From Actinocorallia populi (GTDB lineage Bacteria; Actinomycetota; Actinomycetes; Streptosporangiales; Streptosporangiaceae): a stretch of DNA of 64,000 nt. The position numbers were made by a program, and so were the translations under genes. Below the pieces are notes generated by a model. The model was given only the letters and a program-made list of their open reading frames with translations. It was not told the origin of the DNA and searched no databases. Positions within the stretch are counted from its first letter, which is position 1. Each line of letters starts with the position of its first letter. The stretch covers positions 291,416 to 355,415 of the forward strand of contig NZ_PVZV01000009.1 of NCBI RefSeq assembly GCF_002995495.1, read 5' to 3'. Shown piece by piece: positions 46,896 to 55,036 of the stretch.

Positions 46896-47097
46896 CCTCC
46901 GCCCGCCTCCGGCGGTCTCCCAGGCTCCGCCGGCCTGCTCCCGGTCTCCGGTCGCTCCGCCCGCCGCCGGCCGTCTCCCAAGCCCCGCGGGCCCGCTCCC
47001 GGCCCCCGACCGCACTTCTGAGCCCGCCCGCCGTGCCGGAACGCCCTCTGTGCTCCTCGAACGAGGCCGAAAAGGCGGAGGCCCCCAGGCATGCGAA
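46896..47097. other. Gene-free pyrimidine-rich spacer
   Basis: Degenerate repeats of CTCCGCCCGCC/GGCCGTCTCCCA type (period about 55 bp) occur between the XRE gene and the tRNA terminator. No coding signal is seen. Confidence 0.5.
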
Positions 47098-47126
47098 AAG
47101 GCCGGTCGCTGAACGCGACCGGCCTT
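47098..47126 (-). terminator. Terminator of tRNA-Arg
   Basis: AAGGCCGGTCGC and GCGACCGGCCTT form a perfect 12-bp stem with a 5-nt loop, followed on the minus strand by TTTTCGC. It starts 9 bp after the tRNA 3' end. Confidence 0.88.
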
Positions 47127-47134
47127 CCTCACTG

Positions 47135-47207
47135 CGGCCCCGAGAGGATTCGAACCTCCGACACACGGTTTAGGAAACCGTTGCTCTATCCCCTGAGCTA
47201 CGGGGCC
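47135..47207 (-). tRNA. tRNA-Arg (anticodon CCU)
   Basis: The minus strand folds as a complete cloverleaf. The acceptor stem is GGCCCCG/CGGGGCC with discriminator G, the D arm is GCTCAGGGGATAGAGC, the anticodon arm is ACGGT-TTCCTAA-ACCGT with CCU at positions 34-36, and the T arm contains GGTTCGAATCC. The 3' CCA is not encoded. It reads AGG codons, which are rare in this GC-rich genome. A TAGGAT box at 47221-47226 (minus strand) may be its -10. A terminator follows. Confidence 0.96.
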
Positions 47208-48138
47208 TCACCGCCGCCAAATCCTACTGGACCCGGACCCGTCACGTCCTCTCCACGGAGCTCACTCCGCGAACCTCCCGCGACGCACCGTCCGGTACCC
47301 GGCTCGGCGACCCCGTTAGATTACCGCTTCCCGCGCCCCGATGCCCTCCCGATGACCCGCCGCCCGCCGTCCGCGGCCCCTGCCGCACGCCCCGCCCCCG
47401 CCCCTGGACCGCTCCGGAACCTGTCACCGACAGTGTCCGAATGGCAGGACAGCTCGACCGGCCGTCCTACCTCCCTGTCAAATGCCTTTGTCAAAATGGC
47501 CCTGAGATCCGCCCTTCCCGTCAGCGCTGAACCCGCTTCGACAACTCCCGGGGGTCGCGAACAAACCCGAGGGGACACCCTCCTCGCAGCCCGGAAGCCG
47601 TCCACCTGGCTGCCGGGCACCGTCTACCAGGCTGCCGGGCGCCTGGGCGCCTGGGTGTCGACCGGCACACGACACCGAGCCCGCACCGTCCCGTTCCCGC
47701 AGAGAGACCGCGTTTGATGCACATCTGCCCGGTGGTTGCGCCTGGCGGACGTCGCCCACGGATTTCAGACGGCAGGGAGACGGGGGTGGCGGGGTAGGGA
47801 GGGCGCGTGGGTGGGCGTGGCGCGGCGAGCGGCCGACATGGGGGTGGTGGCGGTGGCCGGTAGGCATGTGGGCGGGGCGGGCTGTTCCGGTAGGTGAGCG
47901 GCTTGCCGGGGGTATGCGGGTGCGGGGTGCGTGGTGGGGGAGGGGCGGAGGATGCGCGGGGCGGGACTTTGCGTGGGGATGGGGGAAGATCTGTGTCTTT
48001 GTGTAGTTGAATGATCGTTTTTGGTGGTGGTTTGGGGCTTCTTTGGTGGTTGGGGGGGTTAAGCGGGATCGGACATTGAGTCAGGTGTAGTACCGTTCGA
48101 GCGCTGCCCTGTTCCTGTATCGCCCCGGAGGACCGCAC
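47208..48138. other. 0.93-kb gene-free region with G/T-rich leader
   Basis: No convincing gene is present on either strand; the long open frames here are Pro/Arg low-complexity shadows. From about 47770 to 48060 the plus strand is strikingly rich in G, then G and T, and poor in C. It includes a G-quadruplex-type cluster at 47775-47803 (five runs of three or more G with 1-4-nt gaps) and a TTTTTGGTGGTGGTTTGGGG stretch near 48020. It probably holds the promoter and a long 5' leader of the carboxypeptidase gene. I could not match it to a known riboswitch. Confidence 0.55.
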
Positions 48139-49191
48139 GTGCCGACCCCTCGGTCAGCGAAGCTGGCCGCGGTGCTCCTGATGATGGTTTCACTCGTGGT
48201 GACGGGTGTGCCCCCGGAGGTCGCGGCTCTGGCCCCTGGGATCGAAGAGGTCGAGGAGCTGCGGCGCAAGGCGAACGACGCGCGGGACGAGCTGGAGAAG
48301 CTCGACAAGTCGTGGAAGGACCAGCAGACCGAGCTCAAGAAGTCGAAGAAGCGGCTGCGGGAGACGCTGGAGCAGCTGGCGGTGGCCGACGCCGAGTTCG
48401 AGAAGATGCGGGAGCCCCTCGCGGAGCTGGCGAACTCCGCCTACCAGGCGCCGACGGCCTCCGGAACCCTGTCGTTGTTCGGGATGGCCGCCCCCGGGGA
48501 GGCGCTGCGCGGCTCGGCCGACGTGTCGTTCCTGGCGAACAACAACAACGGCATGCTCAAGACCGCCAAGGAGCTGCGGGAGCGGCGGGAGACCCTGGCC
48601 AACCAGGCGCAGGACCTGCAGTCCAGCACGGCGGTCGACCAGGCGAAGATCGCCAAGCAGAAGAAGACGCTCTTCAACCGTATCAACCAGCTGACCAACC
48701 AGCTCAACAAGATGCTGAAGAACCTCGACCTGGACCGCGACACCCGGCTCACCCTGACCTGCGACACCGCGCTGGCCGAGGAGGCCTCCCAGTTCCCCAA
48801 CGGGCTGATCCCCAGCAAGTACCTGTGCAAGCTGCCGCAGAAGGGCTTCATGCTCCGCGCTGACGCCGCCCTGGGCTTCTACAAGCTGAACGCCGCCTAC
48901 AAGAAGCAGTTCGGCCGCGACATGTGCGTCCGCGACGCCTACCGCGACCTGGCCGAGCAGCGCCGCATCTACTACCAGCGCCCCGGCTTCGCCGCCATCC
49001 CCGGCCGCAGCAACCACGGCCTCGGCCAGGCGCTCGACCTGTGCGGCGGCATCGAGAGCCAGGGCACCAGCCAGTTCAACTGGCTGGAGGCCAACTCCAG
49101 GAAGTACGGCTGGTTCCACCCCTCCTGGGCCTACGTCAGCCCCTTCGAGCCCTGGCACTGGGAATTCGGCACCGAAGCCGACCGCGAGTAG
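48139..49191 (+). CDS. Secreted D-alanyl-D-alanine carboxypeptidase, VanY/M15 type, with coiled-coil N-terminus
   Basis: The 350-aa precursor has a signal peptide (LAAVLLMMVSLVVTGVPPEVAA). A long coiled coil follows at about residues 35-200 (VEELRRKANDARDELEKLDKSWKDQQ, LANQAQDLQSSTAVDQAKIAKQ), like those of actinobacterial NlpC/P60 hydrolases. The C-terminal M15 domain has zinc and catalytic residues in SNHGLGQALDLCGG (SxHxxGxAxD) and PWHWEFG. It would remove the terminal D-Ala of peptidoglycan stems; the coiled coil may bind activators or the FtsEX-type machinery. The GTG start follows CGGAGGACCGCAC. A minisatellite starts soon after the stop. Confidence 0.92.
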   Translation: MPTPRSAKLAAVLLMMVSLVVTGVPPEVAALAPGIEEVEELRRKANDARDELEKLDKSWKDQQTELKKSKKRLRETLEQLAVADAEFEKMREPLAELANSAYQAPTASGTLSLFGMAAPGEALRGSADVSFLANNNNGMLKTAKELRERRETLANQAQDLQSSTAVDQAKIAKQKKTLFNRINQLTNQLNKMLKNLDLDRDTRLTLTCDTALAEEASQFPNGLIPSKYLCKLPQKGFMLRADAALGFYKLNAAYKKQFGRDMCVRDAYRDLAEQRRIYYQRPGFAAIPGRSNHGLGQALDLCGGIESQGTSQFNWLEANSRKYGWFHPSWAYVSPFEPWHWEFGTEADRE

Positions 49192-49771
49192 CCTCCCGGC
49201 CCCCGCCGCCTTCACACCACCCCGGCCCCGCCTCCCGACGTCCGGAAACCCGAGAACACCTCGGCCCCCGCAGGCACCCCAGGTCCCGGGACACCGCAGG
49301 CCCCGAGGTGCTTCAGGTCCTGAGGGCGCCTCAGCCCGAGGTCACTCCAGGCCCCTGGGTATTCCAGGTCCTAGAGCACTCCAAGCCCTTGGGCACTCCA
49401 GGTCCCGAGGTGCTTCAGGTCCTGAGGGCGCCTCAGCCCGAGGTCACTCCAGGCCCCTGGGTATTCCAGGTCCTAGAGCACTCCAAGCCCTTGGGCACTC
49501 CAGGTCCCGAGGTGCTTCAGGTCCTGAGGGCACCTCAGCTCGAGGGCGCTTCAGGTCCCGGGGCACCGCAGGTCCCGGGGCGCTTCAGTTTCCGAGGTGC
49601 TCCAGGTCTCTGGGCACCTCAGATCCTCGGGCACTGCAGGCCCCGAAGTGCTTCAGGTCTCTGGGGGAGCGCCTCAGGTTCTCCGGGCCCCGCAGGTACC
49701 CGGGGAACCTGAGGCACTGCGGGTTCGAGGCACTCCGGGCTCCCGAAGGCGCCCAGGGGCGCGGGCGGGGC
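49192..49771. repeat. Minisatellite with 102-bp period
   Basis: Units beginning GAGGTGCTTCAGGTCC start at 49305, 49407 and 49509, exactly 102 bp apart; the first two are practically identical and the third decays. Degenerate CAGGTCCnnGGGCnC sub-repeats extend over the whole gap. A plus-strand frame stays open (34-aa repeats such as VLRAPQPEVTPGPWVF) but has no start or ribosome-binding site of its own. It lies between convergent genes. Confidence 0.88.
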
Positions 49772-50368
49772 TCAGGGGGCGGGCGGGTGCAGGGTGAGGG
49801 TCAGGTGGGGGGCGGCGGCCAGGGCCGTGGCCTCGGGGCGGGTGACGGCCAGGAGTAAGAGCGCGCCGGTGGTCTCGTCGGACGGGGGGACGGCGAGGAC
49901 GGGAGCCGCGGTGACCAGGGGGCCGGTCGGGGGAGCGGCGGAGCCCGGCGCGGTGAGCCCGTCGTGCGGGACGGGCAGGACGTCGACCCGGTCGCCGGGG
50001 TGGACCAGGGCGGCCAGGGCCCGGTCGGGGACGCGGACGGGGGCGGCCACCAGGCCGGGGCCGTGGGCGGCCAGGAGCGCGGTGCCCAGGAGGCGGAGGT
50101 CGGTCAGGGGTTCGCCGCGGCGTACGGGTGCGGCGAGCGTCGCGTTCTCGGGAAGCCGGACGAGGGCTCCGGCCGGAGGGGGCCGCAGCCGGACCGTCCG
50201 GACGTCGCTGGCGGTGAGGCGGATACCGCCCGGCAGATCCCGGGCGGCGGCCAGGGCGGGGCTTCCCGACAGGGATCGCGGAGCCGAGGGCAGCCGGACC
50301 AGTAACACCGCCAGAACGGCGCAGAGCACGGCGAGAGGGCGGCGGTAGCGGATGAGCTGCGGTTTCAT
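49772..50368 (-). CDS. SAF-domain membrane-anchored protein (CpaB/RcpC-like)
   Basis: The 198-aa protein has a short basic N terminus and one membrane helix (RRPLAVLCAVLAVLLVRL). An SAF domain follows (ALAAARDLPGGIRLTASDVRTVRL, ATLAAPVRRGEPLTDLRLL) as found in Flp pilus CpaB proteins. The C-terminal part resembles the RcpC domain (VPDRALAALVHPGDRVDVLPV). No tad/pilus genes are nearby. A SAF gene next to FmdB is a recurrent arrangement in actinomycetes, by my recollection. The function is probably extracytoplasmic but unknown. Confidence 0.82.
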   Translation of the reverse strand: MKPQLIRYRRPLAVLCAVLAVLLVRLPSAPRSLSGSPALAAARDLPGGIRLTASDVRTVRLRPPPAGALVRLPENATLAAPVRRGEPLTDLRLLGTALLAAHGPGLVAAPVRVPDRALAALVHPGDRVDVLPVPHDGLTAPGSAAPPTGPLVTAAPVLAVPPSDETTGALLLLAVTRPEATALAAAPHLTLTLHPPAP

Positions 50369-50514
50369 GAGCCCGACGCTAACCGCCGGACCGCCCCCTC
50401 GCGCTCAGGCCTGTGGACAACCGACCGGCACCCCGTGGAGGCCGCCGGGCCGGGCGCCCTGCACCGGAGCGGGCTCCCTGCTCCGGCCGGGCCGGAGCAG
50501 GGACGCGGAGCGCG

Positions 50515-50862
50515 TCAGGAGGAGGCGGCGGTGGTGGTGCTCGCCGAAGAGGACGCGGAGGCCGAGGAGGCCGTCGAGGTCGAGGAGGAGTCCGACTTGG
50601 TGGAGCCGGAGTCGGAACCCGAGCCCGAGCTGTCGGACTTCTTCTCCGTCGAGGAGGTGGTGACCGGGGTGGTCGACTTGCCGGAGCCCCGGCTGTCGTT
50701 GCGGTAGAACCCGGAGCCCTTGAAGACGATCCCCACCGCGGAGAAGACCTTGCGGAGCGTGCCACTGCAGGCAGGGCACTCGGTCAACGCGTCGTCACTG
50801 AACTTCTGGACGACTTCCAGGCCCTCACCGCAGGCGGTGCACGCATACTGGTACGTGGGCAC
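50515..50862 (-). CDS. FmdB-family zinc-ribbon protein
   Basis: The 115-aa protein begins PTYQYACTACGEGLEVVQKF and continues TECPACSGTLRKVFSAVGIVFKGSGFYRNDS, the FmdB/CxxC_CxxC_SSSS signature with a four-Cys zinc ribbon. The remaining 55 residues are a Ser/Thr/Asp low-complexity tail (SGSGSDSGSTKSDSSSTS). GTG 50862 is supported by GGAGGGGCCA upstream; the longer frame adds an unrelated Cys-rich leader. FmdB proteins are called putative regulators from one formamidase operon, but their role is unproven. It is upstream of the SAF gene on the same strand. Confidence 0.92.
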   Translation of the reverse strand: MPTYQYACTACGEGLEVVQKFSDDALTECPACSGTLRKVFSAVGIVFKGSGFYRNDSRGSGKSTTPVTTSSTEKKSDSSGSGSDSGSTKSDSSSTSTASSASASSSASTTTAASS

Positions 50863-50945
50863 TGGCCCCTCCTTCAAAAGAAAACAACACGGCAAGAGTC
50901 GGCGACTGGATTGGCACTCGGCAATGCCGACTGCCAATAGTACGT

Positions 50946-52454
50946 CTAGTCTCCACGCTCTCCGAACCAGCCTGCCAGCTTGCCCTGCCTGCTCACGGCT
51001 CGCAGCCGCCGCTCGGCCACCTCCCGGTCGACCGCGGTGGTGACGACCAGCAGCTCGTCACCGGCCTGCAGGACGGTGGTGGGCGCGGGCACGAAGCTCT
51101 TCTTCTCCACGGCCTTGCCGGCCCCGACGATCTCGCGGAGCACCAGGGTGATCTGGGCGCCGGGCGGCAGCCGCAGCTCGAAGATCTCCACGCCCGCCAG
51201 CCGCGAGTTCTCCGGGATCTTGATCTGCAGCAGGTCGGCCTTGAGCTCCTCCAGCGGCGCGGCCTCCACCCCGAGCTCGGTCGCCCTGCCCTCCTCGGTG
51301 ATCTGGAGCTTGCGCGCGAACCACGGCAGCGTCGGCCCCTGGATCACGGTGAAGACGACGACGAGCACGAAGACCGCGGCGAACAGCTGGTCGGCTCCGG
51401 GCAGGTCCACCGTCATCGGCACGGTGGCCAGGATGATCGGCACCGCGCCGCGCAGCCCCGCCCATGACAGGAAGGCGCGTTCCTTCCAGCTCACCCCGAA
51501 CCCGGTGGTGGCGATGATCACCGAGAGCGGGCGGGCCACGAACGACAGGACGAGCCCGGCGACCAGCCCGTAGACGAGCTGTCCCGGCAGGTCGGCGGGG
51601 CTGGCCAGCAGCCCCAGCATGATGAACAACCCGATCTGCGACAGCCAGGCGATGCCCTCGGCGAATCCGAGGGTCGCCGGCCGGTGCGGCAGCCGGGCGT
51701 TGCCCAGCACCAGCCCGGCCAGGTAGCAGGCCATGAATCCGGAGGCGTGCAGCAGGATCGCCCCGCCGTAGGCGCCGACGGCCAGCGACATCACCGCCAG
51801 CGGGTAGAGGCCGGAGGCCGGGAGCGCGACCTGCCGCAGCACCCAGGCGCCGCCCCAGCTGATGGCCAGGCCGACGACGGCCCCGACGGACAGCTCGTAG
51901 GCGATGGTGCCGAACAGCGCAGCGTTGCCGATGGTGTGGTGGCTTCCGCTGAGCGCCAGCACGAGGATGACGACGGGCGCGTCGTTGAATCCGGACTCGG
52001 CCTCCAGCATTCCGGCGAGCCGGTTGGGCAGCGGCAGCCGCCGCAGGACGGAGAAGATCGCGGCGGAGTCGGTGGGCGCGAGGATCGCCCCGAGCAGCAG
52101 GGCTAGCTGCCAGTCGGTGCCCAGCAGGTAGTGGGCGGCGCCGCCGACGATCACGATGCTCAGGGAGGTGCCGATGACCGCCAGCGACAGCGCGACCGGG
52201 ACGCTGCCCTTGACGTGCCGCCAGTTGGTGCTCAGGCCGCCCTCGACCAGGATGATCATCAGGGCGAGCCAGCCCAGGGTCTTGGCGAGTTCCGCGTTGT
52301 CGAACTGGATGCCGAAGCCGGATTCCCCCAGCAGCAGGCCGAGGCCCAGATAGGCGAGAAGGCTGGGCAGGCCGAGCCGGTAGGACATCCGGACCGCCAC
52401 GATCGCCACCAGGACCATCGCCGCACCGAGCGCAAGCCACGCTTCCAGTTGCAA
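50946..52454 (-). CDS. Potassium/proton antiporter, NhaP2 (CPA1) type with RCK_C domain
   Basis: The 502-aa protein has about 12 membrane helices of the Na+/H+ exchanger fold, including ILAPTDSAAIFSVLRRLPLPNRLAGMLEAESGFNDAPVV with the conserved Asp residues of the ion site. A cytoplasmic TrkA-C/RCK_C domain follows at about residues 405-480 (IKIPENSRLAGVEIFELRLPPGAQI). It would expel K+ in exchange for protons. The TTG start at 52454 follows an excellent GGAGGTGATCGA ribosome-binding site. It sits in a minus-strand series between FmdB and the dehydrogenase gene. Confidence 0.92.
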   Translation of the reverse strand: MQLEAWLALGAAMVLVAIVAVRMSYRLGLPSLLAYLGLGLLLGESGFGIQFDNAELAKTLGWLALMIILVEGGLSTNWRHVKGSVPVALSLAVIGTSLSIVIVGGAAHYLLGTDWQLALLLGAILAPTDSAAIFSVLRRLPLPNRLAGMLEAESGFNDAPVVILVLALSGSHHTIGNAALFGTIAYELSVGAVVGLAISWGGAWVLRQVALPASGLYPLAVMSLAVGAYGGAILLHASGFMACYLAGLVLGNARLPHRPATLGFAEGIAWLSQIGLFIMLGLLASPADLPGQLVYGLVAGLVLSFVARPLSVIIATTGFGVSWKERAFLSWAGLRGAVPIILATVPMTVDLPGADQLFAAVFVLVVVFTVIQGPTLPWFARKLQITEEGRATELGVEAAPLEELKADLLQIKIPENSRLAGVEIFELRLPPGAQITLVLREIVGAGKAVEKKSFVPAPTTVLQAGDELLVVTTAVDREVAERRLRAVSRQGKLAGWFGERGD

Positions 52455-52515
52455 TCGATCACCTCCGGGGACGATTATCCCGAACGGAACGGTACGGCCG
52501 TGACCGCCGGAGCCC

Positions 52516-53487
52516 TCACCTCCGGTGGATCAGCGGCGGCAGACCGTTGACGACGTGCTCGACAGGCCTCCCGTCGAGGACGGCTGTGAGGTTCGCCATG
52601 ACCTGGCCGATGACGTTCAGCTGGGCCTGCGCGCTGGCGCCCGCGGCGTGCGGGGACAGCAGCACCTGCTCGTGGGAGCGCAGCGGGTGCTCCGGCGGCA
52701 GGGGCTCGCGTTCGAAGACGTCCAGGGCGGCCCCGGCGAGCCGTCCGGAGTCCAGTGCGGCCAGTACCGCCTCGTCCGGGACGATCCCGCCGCGCGCCAC
52801 GTTCACCAGCAGCGCGTCCTGGGGGAGCAGCGCGAGCCGTTCGGGACCGATCAGCCCGGCCGTCTCCGGGGCGAGTGCCACGGCCACGACCAGCACGTCG
52901 CTGGTGGCCAGCAGCTCGTCGAGTTCGAGCTGAGTGCCGACGGCACCGGTCTTGGGCGTCCGGCTCCAGTAGGAGACGCGGCAACCGAGCGCCTCGAAGA
53001 GCCGTGCGGCTTCGGCTCCGATCGCCCCGTACCCGAGGATCCCGACGCGTTGGGCGTGCAGTTCGCGTCCCCGGACGTCGAGCTGAGGCCAGCCGCCTTT
53101 GCGCATGCGCCGGTCGGTCCAGGCGAACTTGCGGCACAGCGCGAAGGCCGCCCCGACCGCCCATTCGGCGACGGAGCGGGTGTTGGCGCCCGCGGTGTTG
53201 GCCACCGCGACGCCCGAGGCCGTCAGCGCGTCCAGGTCGCAGGTGTCGACGCCCACCTGCGGTTGCTGGTGGAAGACGAGCCTGGGCGCGGCGGCGACGG
53301 CCTCGGCGTCCATCGGCAGTTCGCCGGTGAAGTCCCCGACGACGAGATCGGCCTCGGCCAACGCGGCGTGCTGCCCGGCCCGGTCGCGGGTGGGCGGCAA
53401 GACGACCTCCGCGCGGTCCTTCAGCGGCGCGAAAATCAGCTCGATGACTTCGGGGGGCAGCGGCAGCAGCACCGCGATCTTCCACAC
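52516..53487 (-). CDS. D-isomer-specific 2-hydroxyacid dehydrogenase
   Basis: The 323-aa protein has a Rossmann NAD motif in VGILGYGAIGAEAARLFEALG with an acceptor region VSYWSR. Catalytic residues appear in LLVNVARGGIVPDEAVLAAL (Arg), LAGAALDVFEREPLP (Glu) and LLSPHAAGASAQAQ (His). It reduces or oxidises a D-2-hydroxyacid. The family includes phosphoglycerate, glyoxylate and formate dehydrogenases. This protein lacks the ACT domain of SerA, so the substrate is open. It starts at GTG 53487, 9 bp after the 5-FCL stop, suggesting co-transcription. Confidence 0.9.
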   Translation of the reverse strand: MWKIAVLLPLPPEVIELIFAPLKDRAEVVLPPTRDRAGQHAALAEADLVVGDFTGELPMDAEAVAAAPRLVFHQQPQVGVDTCDLDALTASGVAVANTAGANTRSVAEWAVGAAFALCRKFAWTDRRMRKGGWPQLDVRGRELHAQRVGILGYGAIGAEAARLFEALGCRVSYWSRTPKTGAVGTQLELDELLATSDVLVVAVALAPETAGLIGPERLALLPQDALLVNVARGGIVPDEAVLAALDSGRLAGAALDVFEREPLPPEHPLRSHEQVLLSPHAAGASAQAQLNVIGQVMANLTAVLDGRPVEHVVNGLPPLIHRR

Positions 53488-53496
53488 GGGGCGAGT

Positions 53497-54084
53497 CTAC
53501 GAACCTCCCGAAGGCAGCCGGTGGAAGCCCGAGGGCGTGACGACCGCGCGGACGGGCCGGTCGTGGGGCTCGGCGGGGAGCTCCGGCACGAACTCCGTGT
53601 CGTAGACCACGCCGATGGTGAGGATGGCGGGGCTCACCCGGGCCAGCACCCGGTCGTAGGAGCCGCCGCCCTGCCCGAGCCTGTTCCCCTGCCTGTCGAC
53701 GGCCAGGGCGGGCACCAGGACGACGTCCGCGGCCTTGATCGCCGCGATGCCGCGGGGAGGTTCGGTGGGCTCCAGGAGGCCGCGCGGGGATTCGACCAGC
53801 GAATCGGGTCCCTCGTACGAGGCCCAATCCAGGTCGCAATCCGGCAACAATCTGGGTAGAAGCACATAAGAGCCGCGCTTCCATAGGGCGAACAGCAGAC
53901 TCCGTGTGCCTGGTTCGTTACCTTTTGAGGCGTATGCTGCGATTGAGGACGCCATCTCAAGCTCCGGGAGGCTCAGTAGAACATCCCGTATCGCGGAACT
54001 TGCTCCTGCTCGATCCGTGTCCGTCATCTCTTGCCGCGCTTGCCGTATATGGGTTCGCAACGAGGGCTTCACGTCTTCCTGCAC
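53497..54084 (-). CDS. 5-formyltetrahydrofolate cyclo-ligase
   Basis: The 195-aa protein has the family motifs SIAAYASKGNEPGTRSLLFALWKRG, VLVPALAVDRQGNRLGQGGGSYDRVLAR (ATP/Mg-binding signature) and a C-terminal RAVVTPSGFHR. It converts 5-formyl-THF to 5,10-methenyl-THF with ATP. It is divergent from galU with only about 33 bp between starts, a pairing conserved across actinobacteria. The exact start is uncertain: GTG 54084 or GTG 54072. The galU -10 box lies 21-26 bp upstream of GTG 54084. Confidence 0.92.
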   Translation of the reverse strand: MQEDVKPSLRTHIRQARQEMTDTDRAGASSAIRDVLLSLPELEMASSIAAYASKGNEPGTRSLLFALWKRGSYVLLPRLLPDCDLDWASYEGPDSLVESPRGLLEPTEPPRGIAAIKAADVVLVPALAVDRQGNRLGQGGGSYDRVLARVSPAILTIGVVYDTEFVPELPAEPHDRPVRAVVTPSGFHRLPSGGS

Positions 54085-54104
54085 CCGAGACTCCCGGAGT
54101 TGAC

Positions 54105-54110
54105 TAGGGT
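54105..54110 (+). promoter_or_regulatory. Leaderless -10 box TAGGGT of galU
   Basis: TAGGGT is followed by 7 nt (TTTTCTT) and the galU ATG at 54118. No ribosome-binding site exists in this AT-rich gap. It is the same box and spacing as at 17049. Confidence 0.6.
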
Positions 54111-54117
54111 TTTTCTT

Positions 54118-55023
54118 ATGGCCGACATCTCACCCGTAACCAAGGCAGTGGTTCCCGCCGCCGGGCTAGGAACCCGATTCTTGCCCGCCACCAAGGCGAC
54201 GCCCAAGGAAATGCTGCCGATCGTCGACAAGCCCGCGATCCAGTACGTCGTGGAGGAGGCCGTCTCGGCCGGCCTCTCCGACGTCCTGATGATCACCGGG
54301 CGGTCGAAACGTTCCATTGAAGACCACTTCGACCGCGCCTACGAACTGGAGGAGGCGCTACGCAACAAGGGTGACTCCGCCAGGCTCGCCTCGATCCAGG
54401 AATCGGCCGAACTCGCTCGGATCCACTATGTCCGCCAAGGCGAGCCCAAGGGCCTCGGCCACGCCGTGAGCTGCGCCTCCCAGCACGTGGGCGACGAGCC
54501 GTTCGCGGTGCTGCTCGGCGACGACCTCATCGGCTCGAACGACCTGCTGCTCAAGCGCATGATCGAGGTCCGCCAGCAGTACGGCGGCAGCGTCATTGCC
54601 CTGATGGAGGTCGAGCGCGACCAGATCTCCAAGTTCGGTTGCGCGGCGATCAACCCGTCCGACGAGGCGGACGTCGTGGAGGTCACCGACCTGATCGAGA
54701 AGCCGGCCGTCGAGGACGCGCCCAGCAACTGGATCATCATCGGCCGCTACGTGCTCGACCCGGCGGTCTTCGAGGTGCTGGAGAAGACCCCGCCCGGCCG
54801 CGGCAACGAGATCCAGCTGACCGACGCGCTGCGCACCCTGGCCACGATGCCCGCCGAGCACGGCGGCGGCGTGCGGGGCGTGCTGTTCCGCGGCAACCGC
54901 TTCGACACCGGCGACAAGCTGGACTACCTGCGCACCGTCGTGCAGTTCGCCAGCGAGCGTGAGGACCTGGGCGCGGAGTTCCGCGGCTGGCTGAAGGAGT
55001 TCGTGGAGGAGAACGGTTCGTGA
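54118..55023 (+). CDS. galU: UTP-glucose-1-phosphate uridylyltransferase
   Basis: The 301-aa enzyme has the nucleotidyltransferase signature VPAAGLGTRFLPATKATPKEMLPIVDKPAIQYVVEEA, FAVLLGDDLI and the late motif GNEIQLTDALR with GNRFDTGDKLDYL. It makes UDP-glucose for wall polymers, trehalose and glycolipids. The ATG at 54118 matches the family start. A TAGGGT box 7 nt before it indicates leaderless transcription. It heads the run glp-moaC-mog-rimJ-sepX, with 13 bp to the next gene. Confidence 0.96.
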   Translation: MADISPVTKAVVPAAGLGTRFLPATKATPKEMLPIVDKPAIQYVVEEAVSAGLSDVLMITGRSKRSIEDHFDRAYELEEALRNKGDSARLASIQESAELARIHYVRQGEPKGLGHAVSCASQHVGDEPFAVLLGDDLIGSNDLLLKRMIEVRQQYGGSVIALMEVERDQISKFGCAAINPSDEADVVEVTDLIEKPAVEDAPSNWIIIGRYVLDPAVFEVLEKTPPGRGNEIQLTDALRTLATMPAEHGGGVRGVLFRGNRFDTGDKLDYLRTVVQFASEREDLGAEFRGWLKEFVEENGS

Positions 55024-55036
55024 GATACATGGGTGC

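Noticed and set aside
46896..47097. Possible gene in the Pro/Arg-rich spacer before tRNA-Arg
   Set aside because: Degenerate GC repeats with no ribosome-binding site or recognisable protein features.
47091..47717. Open frame containing CGPERIRTSDTRFRKPLLYPLSYGA
   Set aside because: This is the translated complement of tRNA-Arg, a well-known spurious protein; the rest is Pro/Arg low complexity.
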